Assembly: GCA_021648465.1 (NCBI GenBank)
Contig: JAKISR010000003.1
Span: 10,205 to 74,204 of the forward strand
Reading direction: 5' to 3'
DNA from: Sulfurimonas sp.
GTDB taxonomy: Bacteria > Campylobacterota > Campylobacteria > Campylobacterales > Sulfurimonadaceae
Length of the DNA: 64,000 nt
Position numbers and translations under genes: made by a program
The notes under the pieces: model-generated
The model's input: only the letters and a program-made list of their open reading frames with translations
Told to the model about the DNA's origin: nothing
Database searches by the model: none
Part shown: one piece after another, positions 1 to 9,744 of the stretch
How the letters are laid out: each line of letters begins with the position of its first letter
How positions within the stretch are numbered: the stretch's first letter is position 1

Positions 1-450
1 AGTACAGCAGATGTAAGAGTAGATGATATAAATAAAGACATTGCTAGAAATGGTGGTATTTATATTATAGGTGAAAAAACTTTATATTCGGCAGGAAGTA
101 GTGCTTTAGGTGCATTTTTCCAAGTGGGTTTTGCTGATTCAGATAAAAATATTGTAGATAAGTACTTAGGCGTTGGACTTATTTATACGGGACTATTTCC
201 TTCAAGAAGCGATGATTTACTTGGTTTAGCAATTGCAAATATGTATACCTCAAATACATATAGAGATTATCAAAGAAGTCAAAATGTAAATATAGAGTCT
301 CATGAAACAGCGATAGAACTTACTTATGAAGCAGAGATATACCCTTGGTTAGTTGTTAAACCAAATATTCAATATATAATAAATCCATCTATGGATAAGA
401 CAATCAATAATGCAACAGTTGTCGGAACTAGAATATCTTTCATATTTTAA
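1..450 (+). CDS. Carbohydrate-porin (OprB-type) C-terminus, partial
   Basis: The reading frame is open from the first base to the TAA at 448-450, so this is the last roughly 149 residues of a protein that starts outside the window. The alternating hydrophobic/polar pattern, the segment VKPNIQYIINPS about 30 residues from the end and the terminal residue Phe (RISFIF) match the C-terminal strands of OprB-family outer-membrane beta-barrels. OprB porins admit sugars or other small solutes; the substrate here cannot be read. Its proximity to a Fur box and feoAB might suggest an iron link, but the Fur box lies downstream of this gene, so that is speculation. Confidence 0.75.
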   Translation, partial: STADVRVDDINKDIARNGGIYIIGEKTLYSAGSSALGAFFQVGFADSDKNIVDKYLGVGLIYTGLFPSRSDDLLGLAIANMYTSNTYRDYQRSQNVNIESHETAIELTYEAEIYPWLVVKPNIQYIINPSMDKTINNATVVGTRISFIF

Positions 451-462
451 TCAACTTTTAAT

Positions 463-479
463 ATGATACTCGTTATCAT
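463..479 (+). promoter_or_regulatory. Fur box upstream of feoAB
   Basis: ATGATACTCGTTATCAT is an imperfect dyad whose outer six bases on each side (ATGATA / TATCAT) are exact inverse complements. It closely resembles the Fur consensus GATAATGATAATCATTATC. It sits 34 bases before feoA, where a repressor would cover the promoter. Iron repression of feoAB through Fur is the expected consequence. Confidence 0.8.
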
Positions 480-512
480 TATACTAAACAGATTAAATTT
501 AAAAGAAAAATT

Positions 513-746
513 ATGAAAAAATTAAGTGAATGTAAAAAAGCTTGTAAAGTAAAAGTTGTTAAATTAAATGCAAGTTCTGAATTAAGACAAAGGTTAATAT
601 CTTTTGGAATTATGAAAGAGGCAACTATAGAAATATTAGAATATGCACCAGCAAAAAGTACAATAGAGATAAAAGTTGGAAAAACAAGAATAGCTTTACG
701 TTCCAAAGAAGCTGAATTAATAGAAGTAGAAAAATATGAACAATAA
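513..746 (+). CDS. feoA: Ferrous iron transport protein A (FeoA)
   Basis: A 77-residue cytoplasmic protein of the usual FeoA length. It carries the SH3-like FeoA core: LNASSELRQRLISFGI near residues 19-34, then a beta strand rich in Ile/Val (IEIKVGKTRIALRSKEA). FeoA binds to and modulates FeoB. There is a start at 513 with only a weak A-rich ribosome site. The end of feoA overlaps the start of feoB by 11 bases, which indicates translational coupling. A Fur box lies 34 bases upstream. No cysteine-rich FeoC is encoded nearby. Confidence 0.9.
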   Translation: MKKLSECKKACKVKVVKLNASSELRQRLISFGIMKEATIEILEYAPAKSTIEIKVGKTRIALRSKEAELIEVEKYEQ

Positions 747-2874
747 CGTCAATGCTTGTCCTATAGTGGCAAAGCATATTAAAATTGCTCTTGTAGGACA
801 GCCAAATGTTGGTAAAAGTATGCTTATCAACTCTATCTCAAATGCACATCTTCATGTTGGAAATTTCTCGGGGGTTACAGTTGATAAAACAGAAGTTTTA
901 TTTGACTATAAAAATTATCATTTTATTATAGTTGACTTACCTGGAACATATGCTTTAAACGATTATACTATAGAAGAGAGAGTTACAAGTGAGTATCTCA
1001 TAGAAAACAATTATGATCTTATTGTTAATGTTGTAGATTCTACAAATTTAGAGAAAAATCTTCAATTAACTTCTGAACTTTTAAGTGTTGGCAAAAAGAT
1101 AGTTATTGCATTAAATATGAGTGATGAAGCAGACAAAGAGGGTATAAATATTAATGTACAATATATGTCTCAACTTCTTGGTATAGCTTGCGTTAAAGTA
1201 TCAGCAGCAACAAAAGAAGGGATAACAGACTTAATCGATTCTATTATTAATGAGTTTGAAATACAAAGCATTGAGCATAAACTTATTTTTAGTGAAGCTG
1301 TAGAAGAAGAAGTTACTAAAATTGCTAATTATCTTAATAAACATAAATATAAAGATGATAATTCGCATAGAAATATTGCAATTAATCTTCTAAAAAACAA
1401 TAAAGCAACATACGCTAAACTTCATCATGATCCAATATGGATAGAATTGCAACCTATACTAATTGATGCTTCAAAACATATTGAATTACATCATGACAGT
1501 AATGATGTTAAAGAAGCATTTGCATCGGAATATGCTGCTTTTAATAAAGGGATTGTTGTTGAAGTTTTAGAAGATAAAAATAAAGTAGAAAAAAAAACAC
1601 TTACAGATAAAATAGACAATGTTTTAATTCATCCAATTTTAGGTATACCAATATTTTTATTTTTAATGTGGGGACTTTTTCAGTTAACATTTGAAATAGG
1701 TGCAATTCCTATGGATTATATAGATGCATTTTTTGGATGGTTTGGAGATACAATAGGTGCTACAATATCAAATAATGATATGCGCTCACTTATAGTAGAT
1801 GGAATTATTGCTGGAGTTGGGGCTGTTGTTCTTTTTGTTCCAAATATTATAATTTTATTTGTTGGTATAGCTCTTTTAGAAAGTACAGGTTATATGTCAA
1901 GAGTTGCTTTTTTACTTGATGGATTTTTTCATAAATTTGGTCTTCATGGACAATCATTTATCCCTCTTGTAACTGGTTTTGGTTGTTCTATTCCTGCATA
2001 TATGAGCGCTAGAATTTTAAAAAATGATCGTGATAGACTTTTGACTTTATTTATTATTGGGTTTATGTCTTGTGGAGCTAGACTTCCTGTTTACGTACTT
2101 TTTGTTGGTGCATTTTTCACTCCTTCAATGGCAGGAAATATTTTATTTTTTATTTATATAGGTGGAGCAATTCTTGGTCTTATAGCTGCAAAAATACTTA
2201 AAATGACAGCTTTTAAAGGTACTGATGAGCCGTTTGTTATGGAAATGCCGAAATATAGGCTACCTTCATTAAAGCTTATTTGGCATACTGTTTTTACAAA
2301 GACCATGATGTATCTTAAAAAAGCTGGTACTTTTATAGCCGCTGCTTCAATGTTAGTTTGGTTTTTAAGTAATTATCCACATAATTTGATTTTAGAAGAG
2401 AAATATGAAGGTAAAATAGAGTTAGCTTCAAATAAATCTGAAAAACTAACTCTTGAAAATACTTTAGCTGAAGAGTTACTTGAACAAAGTTATTTAGGTA
2501 GTATAGGTAAATTTTCAGAACCACTATTTGAGCCACTTGGTTTTGACTGGAAGATGAGTGTAGCACTTCAAACTGGTCTTGCTGCAAAAGAAGTTGTTGT
2601 TTCAACACTTGGTGTTTTATACTCTCTTGGTGGAGATGTAGATGAAGAAAACAATTCTTTAATAAATGCTATAAGTAAAAATATTCCTTTTGCATCAGCG
2701 GTGGCATTTATAGTTGTAATAATGATTTATCTACCATGTTTAGCTGCTTCAGTTGTTTTTACTCGTGAAGCTGGAGGAGTAAAATACTTTTTTTATCTTA
2801 TTGGTTTTACATCGATAGTAGCATATTCACTAGCATTTATAGCATATAGGTTAACATTATTAATCACTTCTTAA
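736..2874 (+). CDS. feoB: Ferrous iron transport protein B (FeoB)
   Basis: A 712-residue inner-membrane Fe(II) transporter with an N-terminal G-protein domain. The P-loop GQPNVGKS is at residues 21-28, switch II DLPGTY near 68-73 and the G4 motif NMSDEAD near 131-137. After a helical spacer of roughly 150 residues come two Gate (nucleoside-recognition-like) blocks with about eight membrane helices, including the conserved VTGFGCSIPAYMSAR and MSCGARLPVY segments and LAAKEVVVSTLG. It overlaps feoA and should be co-transcribed under Fur control. The protein looks intact. Confidence 0.96.
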   Translation: MNNNVNACPIVAKHIKIALVGQPNVGKSMLINSISNAHLHVGNFSGVTVDKTEVLFDYKNYHFIIVDLPGTYALNDYTIEERVTSEYLIENNYDLIVNVVDSTNLEKNLQLTSELLSVGKKIVIALNMSDEADKEGININVQYMSQLLGIACVKVSAATKEGITDLIDSIINEFEIQSIEHKLIFSEAVEEEVTKIANYLNKHKYKDDNSHRNIAINLLKNNKATYAKLHHDPIWIELQPILIDASKHIELHHDSNDVKEAFASEYAAFNKGIVVEVLEDKNKVEKKTLTDKIDNVLIHPILGIPIFLFLMWGLFQLTFEIGAIPMDYIDAFFGWFGDTIGATISNNDMRSLIVDGIIAGVGAVVLFVPNIIILFVGIALLESTGYMSRVAFLLDGFFHKFGLHGQSFIPLVTGFGCSIPAYMSARILKNDRDRLLTLFIIGFMSCGARLPVYVLFVGAFFTPSMAGNILFFIYIGGAILGLIAAKILKMTAFKGTDEPFVMEMPKYRLPSLKLIWHTVFTKTMMYLKKAGTFIAAASMLVWFLSNYPHNLILEEKYEGKIELASNKSEKLTLENTLAEELLEQSYLGSIGKFSEPLFEPLGFDWKMSVALQTGLAAKEVVVSTLGVLYSLGGDVDEENNSLINAISKNIPFASAVAFIVVIMIYLPCLAASVVFTREAGGVKYFFYLIGFTSIVAYSLAFIAYRLTLLITS

Positions 2875-2982
2875 GAGAATTGAACATAATGATGGAATTA
2901 AATTTGAACCAAAATTAGTAAAATTGTTTTAGTATTACTAGCTGTTAACCACCTGTAAGCTCATATCTGCTAAAATTGGCAA

Positions 2983-3645
2983 ATGAAAAAAATATTAATG
3001 ATTGAAGATGACTTAGAATTAGCTGAGATACTTACAGAGTATTTAGAGCAGTTTGAGTTTGAGGTTATTACAGAAGATGACCCTTTTAAAGCAGTAAGTA
3101 TATTAAAGCTAGAACCTTTTGATTTAGTTATACTAGATTTAACTCTTCCAGGAATGGATGGCTTAGAAGTTTGCGAAGCTATTCGTGAAAGACAAGATAT
3201 CCCTATTATTATCTCTTCAGCCAGAAGTGATGTTACTGATAAGGTAAAAGCACTTGAATTAGGAGCTGATGACTATTTACCAAAACCATATGATCCAAGA
3301 GAGTTAGAAGCTAGAATACATTCTGTTTTAAGACGTTATGAAGCAAAATCACAAGAAAAACAGGAATCAAAAAGTGATTTTAAATGTGATATTTCATCTA
3401 TGATGATTACATATAAAGGTAGAAATATTGATTTAACAAATGCTGAATTTGGGATACTCTCATATATGATTGCAAAACAAGGGCTAGTTGTATCAAGAGA
3501 AGATTTAATTCATAATGTAAATGCTATAAATGAAGATTCTTCAAATAAAAGCATAGATGTTATGGTGGGTAGAATTAGAAATAAACTTGGCGATAAGTCA
3601 CTAATAGAATCCGTTAGAGGTGTTGGATATAAACTTCTTAAATAA
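2983..3645 (+). CDS. OmpR-family response regulator (ArsR-like of ArsRS)
   Basis: A 220-residue response regulator. The receiver domain has the acidic pair D9/D10, phospho-acceptor D52 (LDLTLPGMDG) and K101. A winged-helix DNA-binding domain follows from about residue 130. The N-terminus (MIEDDLELAEIL) and overall layout resemble the acid-responsive ArsR of Helicobacter. No Shine-Dalgarno sequence precedes the ATG, and a TAAAAT box lies only six bases upstream (2971-2976), so the mRNA may start at or next to the ATG. The cognate kinase follows 97 bases downstream. Confidence 0.9.
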   Translation: MKKILMIEDDLELAEILTEYLEQFEFEVITEDDPFKAVSILKLEPFDLVILDLTLPGMDGLEVCEAIRERQDIPIIISSARSDVTDKVKALELGADDYLPKPYDPRELEARIHSVLRRYEAKSQEKQESKSDFKCDISSMMITYKGRNIDLTNAEFGILSYMIAKQGLVVSREDLIHNVNAINEDSSNKSIDVMVGRIRNKLGDKSLIESVRGVGYKLLK

Positions 3646-3742
3646 TATTTTTATAAATGAAAATTTCCTATATCGCCCTAAGATGTATCTTTAGTGAGGG
3701 GAATTTATAAAGGAATTACTTCTTTTATAAAGGAGATAAATA

Positions 3743-5014
3743 TTGCGTAAATATGCTGTTTTACTAACTGTACTTTTTTCACTTATTGTAACTCTAGCAA
3801 GTGTAAGTGTAGTGTTTTGGGAGTTTTTTAAACTAAATAAACAGCGATATATAAATCATATCTTTACAAAACAAGCAATTATTACTCAAATTTATCGTCA
3901 ACACCAACAAAGACTTACTTCACATATTATGTTAGAAGCAAATTTAGCTGTTTATCATTTTGTTATAGAAAAAGATAAAGCAAGAAGAGCTATTTTAAAA
4001 AATGCTAAAGTATTAAAAACAAAAGATTTTCAAAGTGTAAAATCAGCTTTAAAATTATCTCCTGTTGGGTTTTATACACAAAAAACTGTTACAGACATGA
4101 CAATATCAATGCTTCAATTTGATAAAAAAATATACTTTTATATAAAATCTCCATCATCATCCATGTTAATTCTTGATGAAAAGCTAATTTCGTACAAATA
4201 TTGGTCTTTAGCTTATGCATATCTAATTATTATTTTAATGATATCTTTTTCTTTTGTATTAATTTTACAAAGATTAAAGCCACTTATTAGACTTAGAAAA
4301 AAGATTGCTCTTTATGGTGATGGAGATATGAATATATCTTTTAAAACAAGAGGAAGTGATGAGATAGCACTTATATCAAATGAACTTGAATCAACAAGAG
4401 AAAAAATTAATAATATAATGGAATCTAGAACTCTATTTTTAAGAAATATTATGCATGAGTTAAAAACTCCTATTGCTAAAGGAACTATTGCAACTCAAAT
4501 GTTAGACTCTCAAAAACAAAGAGATAGGTTCTGTTCCATTTTTGGTCGATTAGAGTCTTTAGTAACAGAGTTTGCACTTATAGAAGAAGTCACTAGTTTA
4601 GGAGATAAAACTGATTTTAAAGAGTATCGATTAGTTGATATTATTGACGATGCAATTGATATGGCAATGATTGAAAAAAGCAGTGTAAGCGTAGAGGTTG
4701 AAGCTAGCCAAAAGATAGATGCAAATTTTAGACTTTATACAACAGCAATAAAAAACATGATTGATAATGGGATAAAATACTCAACAGACGCACATGTTAA
4801 AATTTTAATTATAGAAAATGAGTTGTGTTTTGAAAGTATAGGAGAGTGTCTTAAGCACCCACTACAGTATTATATAGAGCCATTTACTAAAGATAATCCA
4901 TCAAAAAATAGTTTTGGTTTGGGACTTTATTTAGTAGATTCTATCTTAAAAACTCATGAACAAGTTTTAGCACATGAATATGAAGATGGAGTAAATCGTT
5001 TTATATTTGCATAA
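3743..5014 (+). CDS. ArsS-family sensor histidine kinase
   Basis: A 423-residue membrane kinase, presumed partner of the regulator at 2983. It has a membrane helix at residues 5-27, a periplasmic sensor loop of about 125 residues, a second helix at 156-176, HAMP at about 177-227, the H-box RNIMHELKTP with H238, the N-box NMIDNGIKYS and the G-box SFGLGLYLVD. The start is TTG at 3743, supported by AGGAG at 3731-3735. The periplasmic loop contains several histidines (HQQRLTSH), which would suit pH sensing, but the signal is not determined by sequence. The gene for an MltF-type enzyme follows after 23 bases. Confidence 0.88.
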   Translation: MRKYAVLLTVLFSLIVTLASVSVVFWEFFKLNKQRYINHIFTKQAIITQIYRQHQQRLTSHIMLEANLAVYHFVIEKDKARRAILKNAKVLKTKDFQSVKSALKLSPVGFYTQKTVTDMTISMLQFDKKIYFYIKSPSSSMLILDEKLISYKYWSLAYAYLIIILMISFSFVLILQRLKPLIRLRKKIALYGDGDMNISFKTRGSDEIALISNELESTREKINNIMESRTLFLRNIMHELKTPIAKGTIATQMLDSQKQRDRFCSIFGRLESLVTEFALIEEVTSLGDKTDFKEYRLVDIIDDAIDMAMIEKSSVSVEVEASQKIDANFRLYTTAIKNMIDNGIKYSTDAHVKILIIENELCFESIGECLKHPLQYYIEPFTKDNPSKNSFGLGLYLVDSILKTHEQVLAHEYEDGVNRFIFA

Positions 5015-5037
5015 GTTTTTAAGAGTAAACTAGGAAC

Positions 5038-6495
5038 ATGGATAAAAGTATTAAAGTTACAGTTATTATATTTTTTGCAATATCTTTTTTCTCTTTCGGA
5101 TGGTTAAGCCATAGTGCATATAAGCCAGTGCATAGAATAGAGATGCCATCTATTTTAGATAAAATAAAAAGTACTAAAATACTTAATGTTGTATTACTAA
5201 ATTCACCATCTACATATTATATTGGACCCGATGGACCAAAAGGTTTTGAGTATGATTTGCTTAATGCATATGCAAAACATTTAAATGTTAAACTTAATAT
5301 AACCGTAGCAAATACTATTAAAGAAGCGATTGAATTTAGTCAAAATTCAAATATTCATATAACATCAGCATCATTAGCAAAAACTAAAATGAGAAGGAAT
5401 GTTTTTAATTTTGGACCATCATATTTTGAAGTTCAAGAGCAAGTTGTTTGCTATAGAGGGATGTTAAGTAAAGGTAATTTTCCAAAAAATATAGAGGATT
5501 TAGCTGGTTTAAAAATTATTGTTGGAGAAGATACAAGTTATAATGAAACCGTAGAACAGCTACAAGAGGATGGATTTGATATAAATGCTTCATATACATC
5601 TGAATTCTCAACTGAAGAGCTTTTATCAAAAGTTGCAAGACATGAGATAGATTGTACTATCGCTGATTCAAATATATATGCTTTAAATCAAAGATATTTC
5701 CCAAGTATAGCACTAGCCTTTGCAATAAGTTCACGAGAACAGTTAGCTTGGGTTTTAACACCAAACTCTAAAGAGTTAGAAGCTGATATGTACTCTTGGT
5801 TAAACACTTTTAATCAAAGTGGTAAAATGGCAAGATTAAAAGATCATTATTATAGTTATGCACTTTTCTTTGATTATTATGATACTAAAATGTTTTATAA
5901 AAGAATTAAATCAAGACTTCCAAAATATCAAAAATATTTTGAAAAATATGGTAAAAAATATAATATTTCACATTTTGTTTTAGCAGCTCAATCTTATCAA
6001 GAATCACATTGGAATCCAAAAGCTAAAAGTTTTACAGGAGTTAGAGGTTTGATGATGTTAACACTCCGAACAGCAAAACATCTGGGAATTAAAAATAGAC
6101 TTGATCCACAACAGAGTATAAAAGGTGGAGCAAAACATCTTAATCAGATGATAAAAAATGTTCCTAAAGAGGTTGAAGGTGAAGATCGAATGAAGTTCGC
6201 ACTTGCTGCCTATAACGTTGGAATGGGACATATAAAAGATGCACAAAAACTAACTAAAAAGATGGGTTTAAATCAAAATGTTTGGAATGATTTAAAAAAG
6301 ACTCTACCTTTACTTTCTCAAAAAAAATACTATAGAACATTAAAATATGGATATGCTAGAGGAAGTGAGCCTGTTAAATATGTTGATTCGATATATGATT
6401 ATATAGATATTTTACAAAAAAGCAATGATGAGCTATATTCAAAAAAAAATAAAGCAAAGAAGAAAAAAATAAAAAAGAAGAGTCAAAAAAACTGA
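5038..6495 (+). CDS. mltF: MltF-type lytic transglycosylase with solute-binding domain
   Basis: A 485-residue protein with an N-terminal membrane anchor (residues 7-24). A periplasmic amino-acid-binding-type domain (SBP_bac_3) spans roughly 45-275. A C-terminal lysozyme-like SLT domain covers about 300-450. The catalytic Glu lies in [12 protein letters not shown]; the family motif [10 protein letters not shown] and the later [10 protein letters not shown] are present. It should cleave peptidoglycan glycan strands, with the binding domain acting as regulator. The C-terminus is a lysine-rich tail whose A-rich coding DNA doubles as the complement of the U-tract of a terminator for rsfS. It probably forms an operon with the two-component pair. 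Confidence 0.9.
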   Translation: MDKSIKVTVIIFFAISFFSFGWLSHSAYKPVHRIEMPSILDKIKSTKILNVVLLNSPSTYYIGPDGPKGFEYDLLNAYAKHLNVKLNITVANTIKEAIEFSQNSNIHITSASLAKTKMRRNVFNFGPSYFEVQEQVVCYRGMLSKGNFPKNIEDLAGLKIIVGEDTSYNETVEQLQEDGFDINASYTSEFSTEELLSKVARHEIDCTIADSNIYALNQRYFPSIALAFAISSREQLAWVLTPNSKELEADMYSWLNTFNQSGKMARLKDHYYSYALFFDYYDTKMFYKRIKSRLPKYQKYFEKYGKKYNISHFVLAAQSYQESHWNPKAKSFTGVRGLMMLTLRTAKHLGIKNRLDPQQSIKGGAKHLNQMIKNVPKEVEGEDRMKFALAAYNVGMGHIKDAQKLTKKMGLNQNVWNDLKKTLPLLSQKKYYRTLKYGYARGSEPVKYVDSIYDYIDILQKSNDELYSKKNKAKKKKIKKKSQKN

Positions 6496-6499
6496 CTCT
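6466..6499 (-). terminator. Rho-independent terminator of nadD-rsfS
   Basis: Read on the minus strand, AGAGTCA (from 6499) and TGACTCT (to 6479) form a 7-bp stem with a 7-base loop, followed by a T-rich run (complement of 6466-6478). It lies 8 bases beyond the rsfS stop. The hairpin and U-tract fall inside the last codons of mltF on the opposite strand. Confidence 0.7.
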
Positions 6500-6506
6500 A
6501 AAAAAG

Positions 6507-6842
6507 CTAAATAGTTTCACCCTCTTTACCATCAACTAAATCACTTAAAAATGTTTCCATGTCATATTTTATTCTATACTCTGGAGTCATAATATGGATA
6601 AGAATATCTCCTAAATCAACAACAATCCAATCACCGCTTTCATCAATATTGTTAAAAGTTTCTTCTGGTTTAAGATTATTTTTTAGATGATCTAGTAGAG
6701 CTAATGTATGTCTTGAACCAAGTGATGAAGCAATTATTGCATAATCTACAAAGTAATTTTTATTTTTGAGATTAAAAACTTCAATACCCTCTGCTTTGTT
6801 TTTATCTAATACTTCTGTTATTTTTTCTATTCTTTTTTGCAA
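6507..6842 (-). CDS. rsfS: Ribosomal silencing factor RsfS
   Basis: A 111-residue RsfS/DUF143 protein, which binds ribosomal protein L14 (uL14) and blocks subunit joining when nutrients are low. Typical family features are the KNKNYFVDYAIIAS strand, SSLGSRHTLALLDHL and the DWIVVDLGDILIHIMTPEYR region. The start is TTG directly after the nadD stop. An AAGGA within the end of nadD lies seven bases upstream of this TTG and decides the start. The nadD-rsfS pairing is common in bacteria. Confidence 0.92.
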   Translation of the reverse strand: MQKRIEKITEVLDKNKAEGIEVFNLKNKNYFVDYAIIASSLGSRHTLALLDHLKNNLKPEETFNNIDESGDWIVVDLGDILIHIMTPEYRIKYDMETFLSDLVDGKEGETI

Positions 6843-7391
6843 CTATTTTTCCTTATAAAAATTATATATTTCGTTTGTACATTTTTTTGATAACTTAGTT
6901 AGGTCTATATTATCTCTTAAGAGAGTTGATGAAATATTTTCATTAATGTTAATTTTTGAAAACTTTTGAGCAATTTCTATATTATCTCTTGTAGCAATTA
7001 TAAAAGTAACTAACTCTTTTAATTTCGAATAATTATGCCAATTATGAAGGGAAGCAAGATTATCAGCTCCAATAACGAGGTATATTTTTTTATAACTCTT
7101 TAAAAGGTGCTCAACAGTGTTAATTGTTGGTATTGGCTTTTCTTGGTTAACTTCATAATCTGATATTACAACATTTTTATAATCATTAAAAATATCTTTT
7201 AGCCACTGTAATCTAAGTATAGATGGTGCATAAAATTTTAATTTTAATGGGTTTAAATATGTTGGCATAATTATCACTTTATCTATATCTTTGAGCTCTA
7301 TTAAAGCCCTAACAATAGCTTCATGACCAATATGTGGTGGATCAAAAGAACCACCAAAAAATGCAATGGTTTGTAAATTTTTTTTATTCAT
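6843..7391 (-). CDS. nadD: Nicotinate-nucleotide adenylyltransferase
   Basis: A 182-residue nucleotidyltransferase that converts nicotinate mononucleotide and ATP to deamido-NAD in NAD biosynthesis. The signature GGSFDPPHIGH is at residues 13-23 with HxGH at 20-23, and the ISSTLLRDN motif lies near the C-terminus. It is the first gene of a two-gene operon with rsfS and diverges from gap. Length is slightly short for the family, as usual in this phylum. Confidence 0.93.
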   Translation of the reverse strand: MNKKNLQTIAFFGGSFDPPHIGHEAIVRALIELKDIDKVIIMPTYLNPLKLKFYAPSILRLQWLKDIFNDYKNVVISDYEVNQEKPIPTINTVEHLLKSYKKIYLVIGADNLASLHNWHNYSKLKELVTFIIATRDNIEIAQKFSKININENISSTLLRDNIDLTKLSKKCTNEIYNFYKEK

Positions 7392-7501
7392 TTACTTCAC
7401 TTATATAGCATAAGATGTCTTACTAACAATTATTTAAAGCGAATTATAGCTAAAGTTGGATAAAATTACTGAATTTATTTTATATATTTAGAGGATTTTT
7501 A

Positions 7502-8506
7502 ATGGTGCTAAAAATAGCAGTTAATGGATTTGGTAGAATTGGTCGTTGTGTGGCACGTATAGTTGCTTTAAGAGATGATGTAGAAATAGTAGCGATAAAT
7601 GATATGGCAGATGTAGACATGTTACTTTATTTACTTAAAAATGATTCCGTACATGGAACTTTTCGTGGCGATGTTGAACAAATTGATGAAAATAATATTA
7701 GCATCAATGGTAAAAAAATTAGAGTTTTTAATAATCGTGATCCAAAAGATTTAAAATTTGCTGATTGTGGTGCAGATGTAGTTTTAGAGTGTACAGGTTT
7801 GTTTTTAACTCAAGAAACAGCTCAGGTACATATTGATAATGGAATAAAAAAAGTTTTATTTTCAGCTCCTGCTAAAGATAAAGAGACTCCTACTTTTGTT
7901 ATGGGTGTAAATGAGAAATCTTATGCTGGTCAAACAATTATATCAAATGCTTCATGTACTACAAATTGTCTTGGTCCAATAGCAAAAGTTTTAGATGATG
8001 CTTTTGGGATTGAAAAAGGTTTAATGACAACTATTCATTCTTATACAAATGATCAAAGTATATTAGATGTAAAGCACTCAACAGATAAAAGACGTGCAAG
8101 AGCTGGTGCTGTAAACATGATTCCTACAACAACAGGTGCAGCAAAAGCAATAAGCCTTGTAATGCCTCAATTATCAGGAAAACTTCATGGTCAAAGTGTT
8201 CGTGTTCCAACACCAAATGTTTCTATGGTGGATTTAAATGTTGTAGTTTCAAAACAAACTTCTATAAAAGAGGTTACAGAGGTATTTAATAGAGCAGCTC
8301 AAACAAATTTAAAAGGACTTCTTTTGATGGATAAAGAGATGAGAGTCTCTCAAGATTTTATTGGATGTGAATACAGCTCAATAGTTGCCCAAGATCTAAC
8401 TCAAGTAATTAATGGTGATATGATAAAGATAATGGCTTGGTATGATAATGAGTGGGGTTACTCATGCAGACTTGTAGATATGGCAATATATGTTTCATCT
8501 AAATAA
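7502..8506 (+). CDS. gap: Glyceraldehyde-3-phosphate dehydrogenase
   Basis: A 334-residue GAPDH. The NAD-binding motif NGFGRIGR is at residues 8-15 and Asp34 favours NAD over NADP. The catalytic C152 sits in SNASCTTNCLGP, and the C-terminal WYDNEWGYSCR is present. It is the first gene of gap-pgk-tpiA(-fabI), so it can serve gluconeogenesis together with the ATP-type PEP carboxykinase at 37211 as well as glycolysis. AGAGGA at 7490-7495 is the ribosome site, and a TAAAAT box at 7461-7466 is the likely -10. Confidence 0.97.
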   Translation: MVLKIAVNGFGRIGRCVARIVALRDDVEIVAINDMADVDMLLYLLKNDSVHGTFRGDVEQIDENNISINGKKIRVFNNRDPKDLKFADCGADVVLECTGLFLTQETAQVHIDNGIKKVLFSAPAKDKETPTFVMGVNEKSYAGQTIISNASCTTNCLGPIAKVLDDAFGIEKGLMTTIHSYTNDQSILDVKHSTDKRRARAGAVNMIPTTTGAAKAISLVMPQLSGKLHGQSVRVPTPNVSMVDLNVVVSKQTSIKEVTEVFNRAAQTNLKGLLLMDKEMRVSQDFIGCEYSSIVAQDLTQVINGDMIKIMAWYDNEWGYSCRLVDMAIYVSSK

Positions 8507-8540
8507 AACTTTATAAGAGTAAAATAAATTAAGGAGATTA

Positions 8541-9740
8541 ATGGAACTTTTGAATATTAAAAATTTAGATATGCTAGGTAAAAAAGTTTTTATTAGATGT
8601 GACTTTAATGTACCAATGGATGAATTTTCGAATATTTCAGATGATAGAAGAATTCGTTCTGCTATCTCTACCATTAACTTTTGTCTTGATCAAGAGTGTT
8701 CAGTTATATTAGCTTCTCATCTTGGTCGTCCAAATGGTGAAGCAATTGACAAGTATTCTTTAGCGCCTATAGCTAGAAGAATTCAACATTTTTTAAAAAA
8801 AGAGGTTATTTTAGCAAGTGATGTTATAGGAGATGATACTATATCAAAAGCTAATAAATTAAAATCTTCTCAAGTTTTACTTTTAGAAAATCTTCGTTTT
8901 GAAGCAGGTGAAACAAAAAACGATAAAGAGCTATCTAAAAAATTAGCTTCTATGGCAGACTTTTATATAAATGATGCTTTTGGTGTAAGTCATCGTGCAC
9001 ACTCTTCCGTGGAAGGGATTACGCACTTCTTTGATAAAGAACATAAAGCTGCTGGATTTTTACTTCAAAAAGAGATAGATTTTTTCTCAAAACTTATTGA
9101 GCAGCCTGTTCGTCCTTTTGCTGCTATTGTTGGCGGATCAAAAGTTTCAGGAAAACTAGAAGCACTTACAAACTTACTACCTCGTGTTGATAAGATTCTT
9201 ATTGGTGGCGGTATGGCATTTACATTTCTAAAACAGATGGGTTATGATATTGGTGCTTCTCTTGTTGAGAATGATTTACTTGAGGATGCTCAACATGTAA
9301 TGAATGAAGCTAAACGACTTGGAGTTAAGTTTTATCTACCAGTTGATGTTGTAGCTGCTGAGAAATTCTCTCAAGACTCTATTAGCAAGCTTACATCTAC
9401 TCAAGAGATACCAGAGGGTTGGATGGGACTTGATATTGGACCTGCTACAGTAAGACTTTATAGAGAAGTTTTAGCGGATGTACAAACTATTCTTTGGAAT
9501 GGACCCATGGGTGTTTATGAGATGGATAAATTTGCAAGAGGTTCAAATAAAATAGCTCACTTTGTTGCAGATTCATATGCAACAACTGTTGTTGGTGGTG
9601 GAGACACAGCTGATCTTGTTCAGAGGATAGGCTTAGATGAAGAGATAAGTTTTATATCAACTGGTGGTGGAGCTTCATTAGAGTTACTTGAGGGTAAAAT
9701 TCTTCCAGGTGTGGCACCATTAATTAATAAAGAGGCATAG
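8541..9740 (+). CDS. pgk: Phosphoglycerate kinase
   Basis: A 399-residue PGK of normal length, which transfers phosphate between 1,3-bisphosphoglycerate and ADP. The substrate motif [10 protein letters not shown] lies near residues 18-27, SHLGRPNG near 60, the hinge segment WNGPMGVYE about residue 320, and the nucleotide-binding [11 protein letters not shown] near 350. AAGGAG at 8531-8536 precedes the ATG. It is 34 bases behind gap and 4 bases ahead of tpiA, so it is clearly in one operon. Confidence 0.97.
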   Translation: MELLNIKNLDMLGKKVFIRCDFNVPMDEFSNISDDRRIRSAISTINFCLDQECSVILASHLGRPNGEAIDKYSLAPIARRIQHFLKKEVILASDVIGDDTISKANKLKSSQVLLLENLRFEAGETKNDKELSKKLASMADFYINDAFGVSHRAHSSVEGITHFFDKEHKAAGFLLQKEIDFFSKLIEQPVRPFAAIVGGSKVSGKLEALTNLLPRVDKILIGGGMAFTFLKQMGYDIGASLVENDLLEDAQHVMNEAKRLGVKFYLPVDVVAAEKFSQDSISKLTSTQEIPEGWMGLDIGPATVRLYREVLADVQTILWNGPMGVYEMDKFARGSNKIAHFVADSYATTVVGGGDTADLVQRIGLDEEISFISTGGGASLELLEGKILPGVAPLINKEA

Positions 9741-9744
9741 TTTT

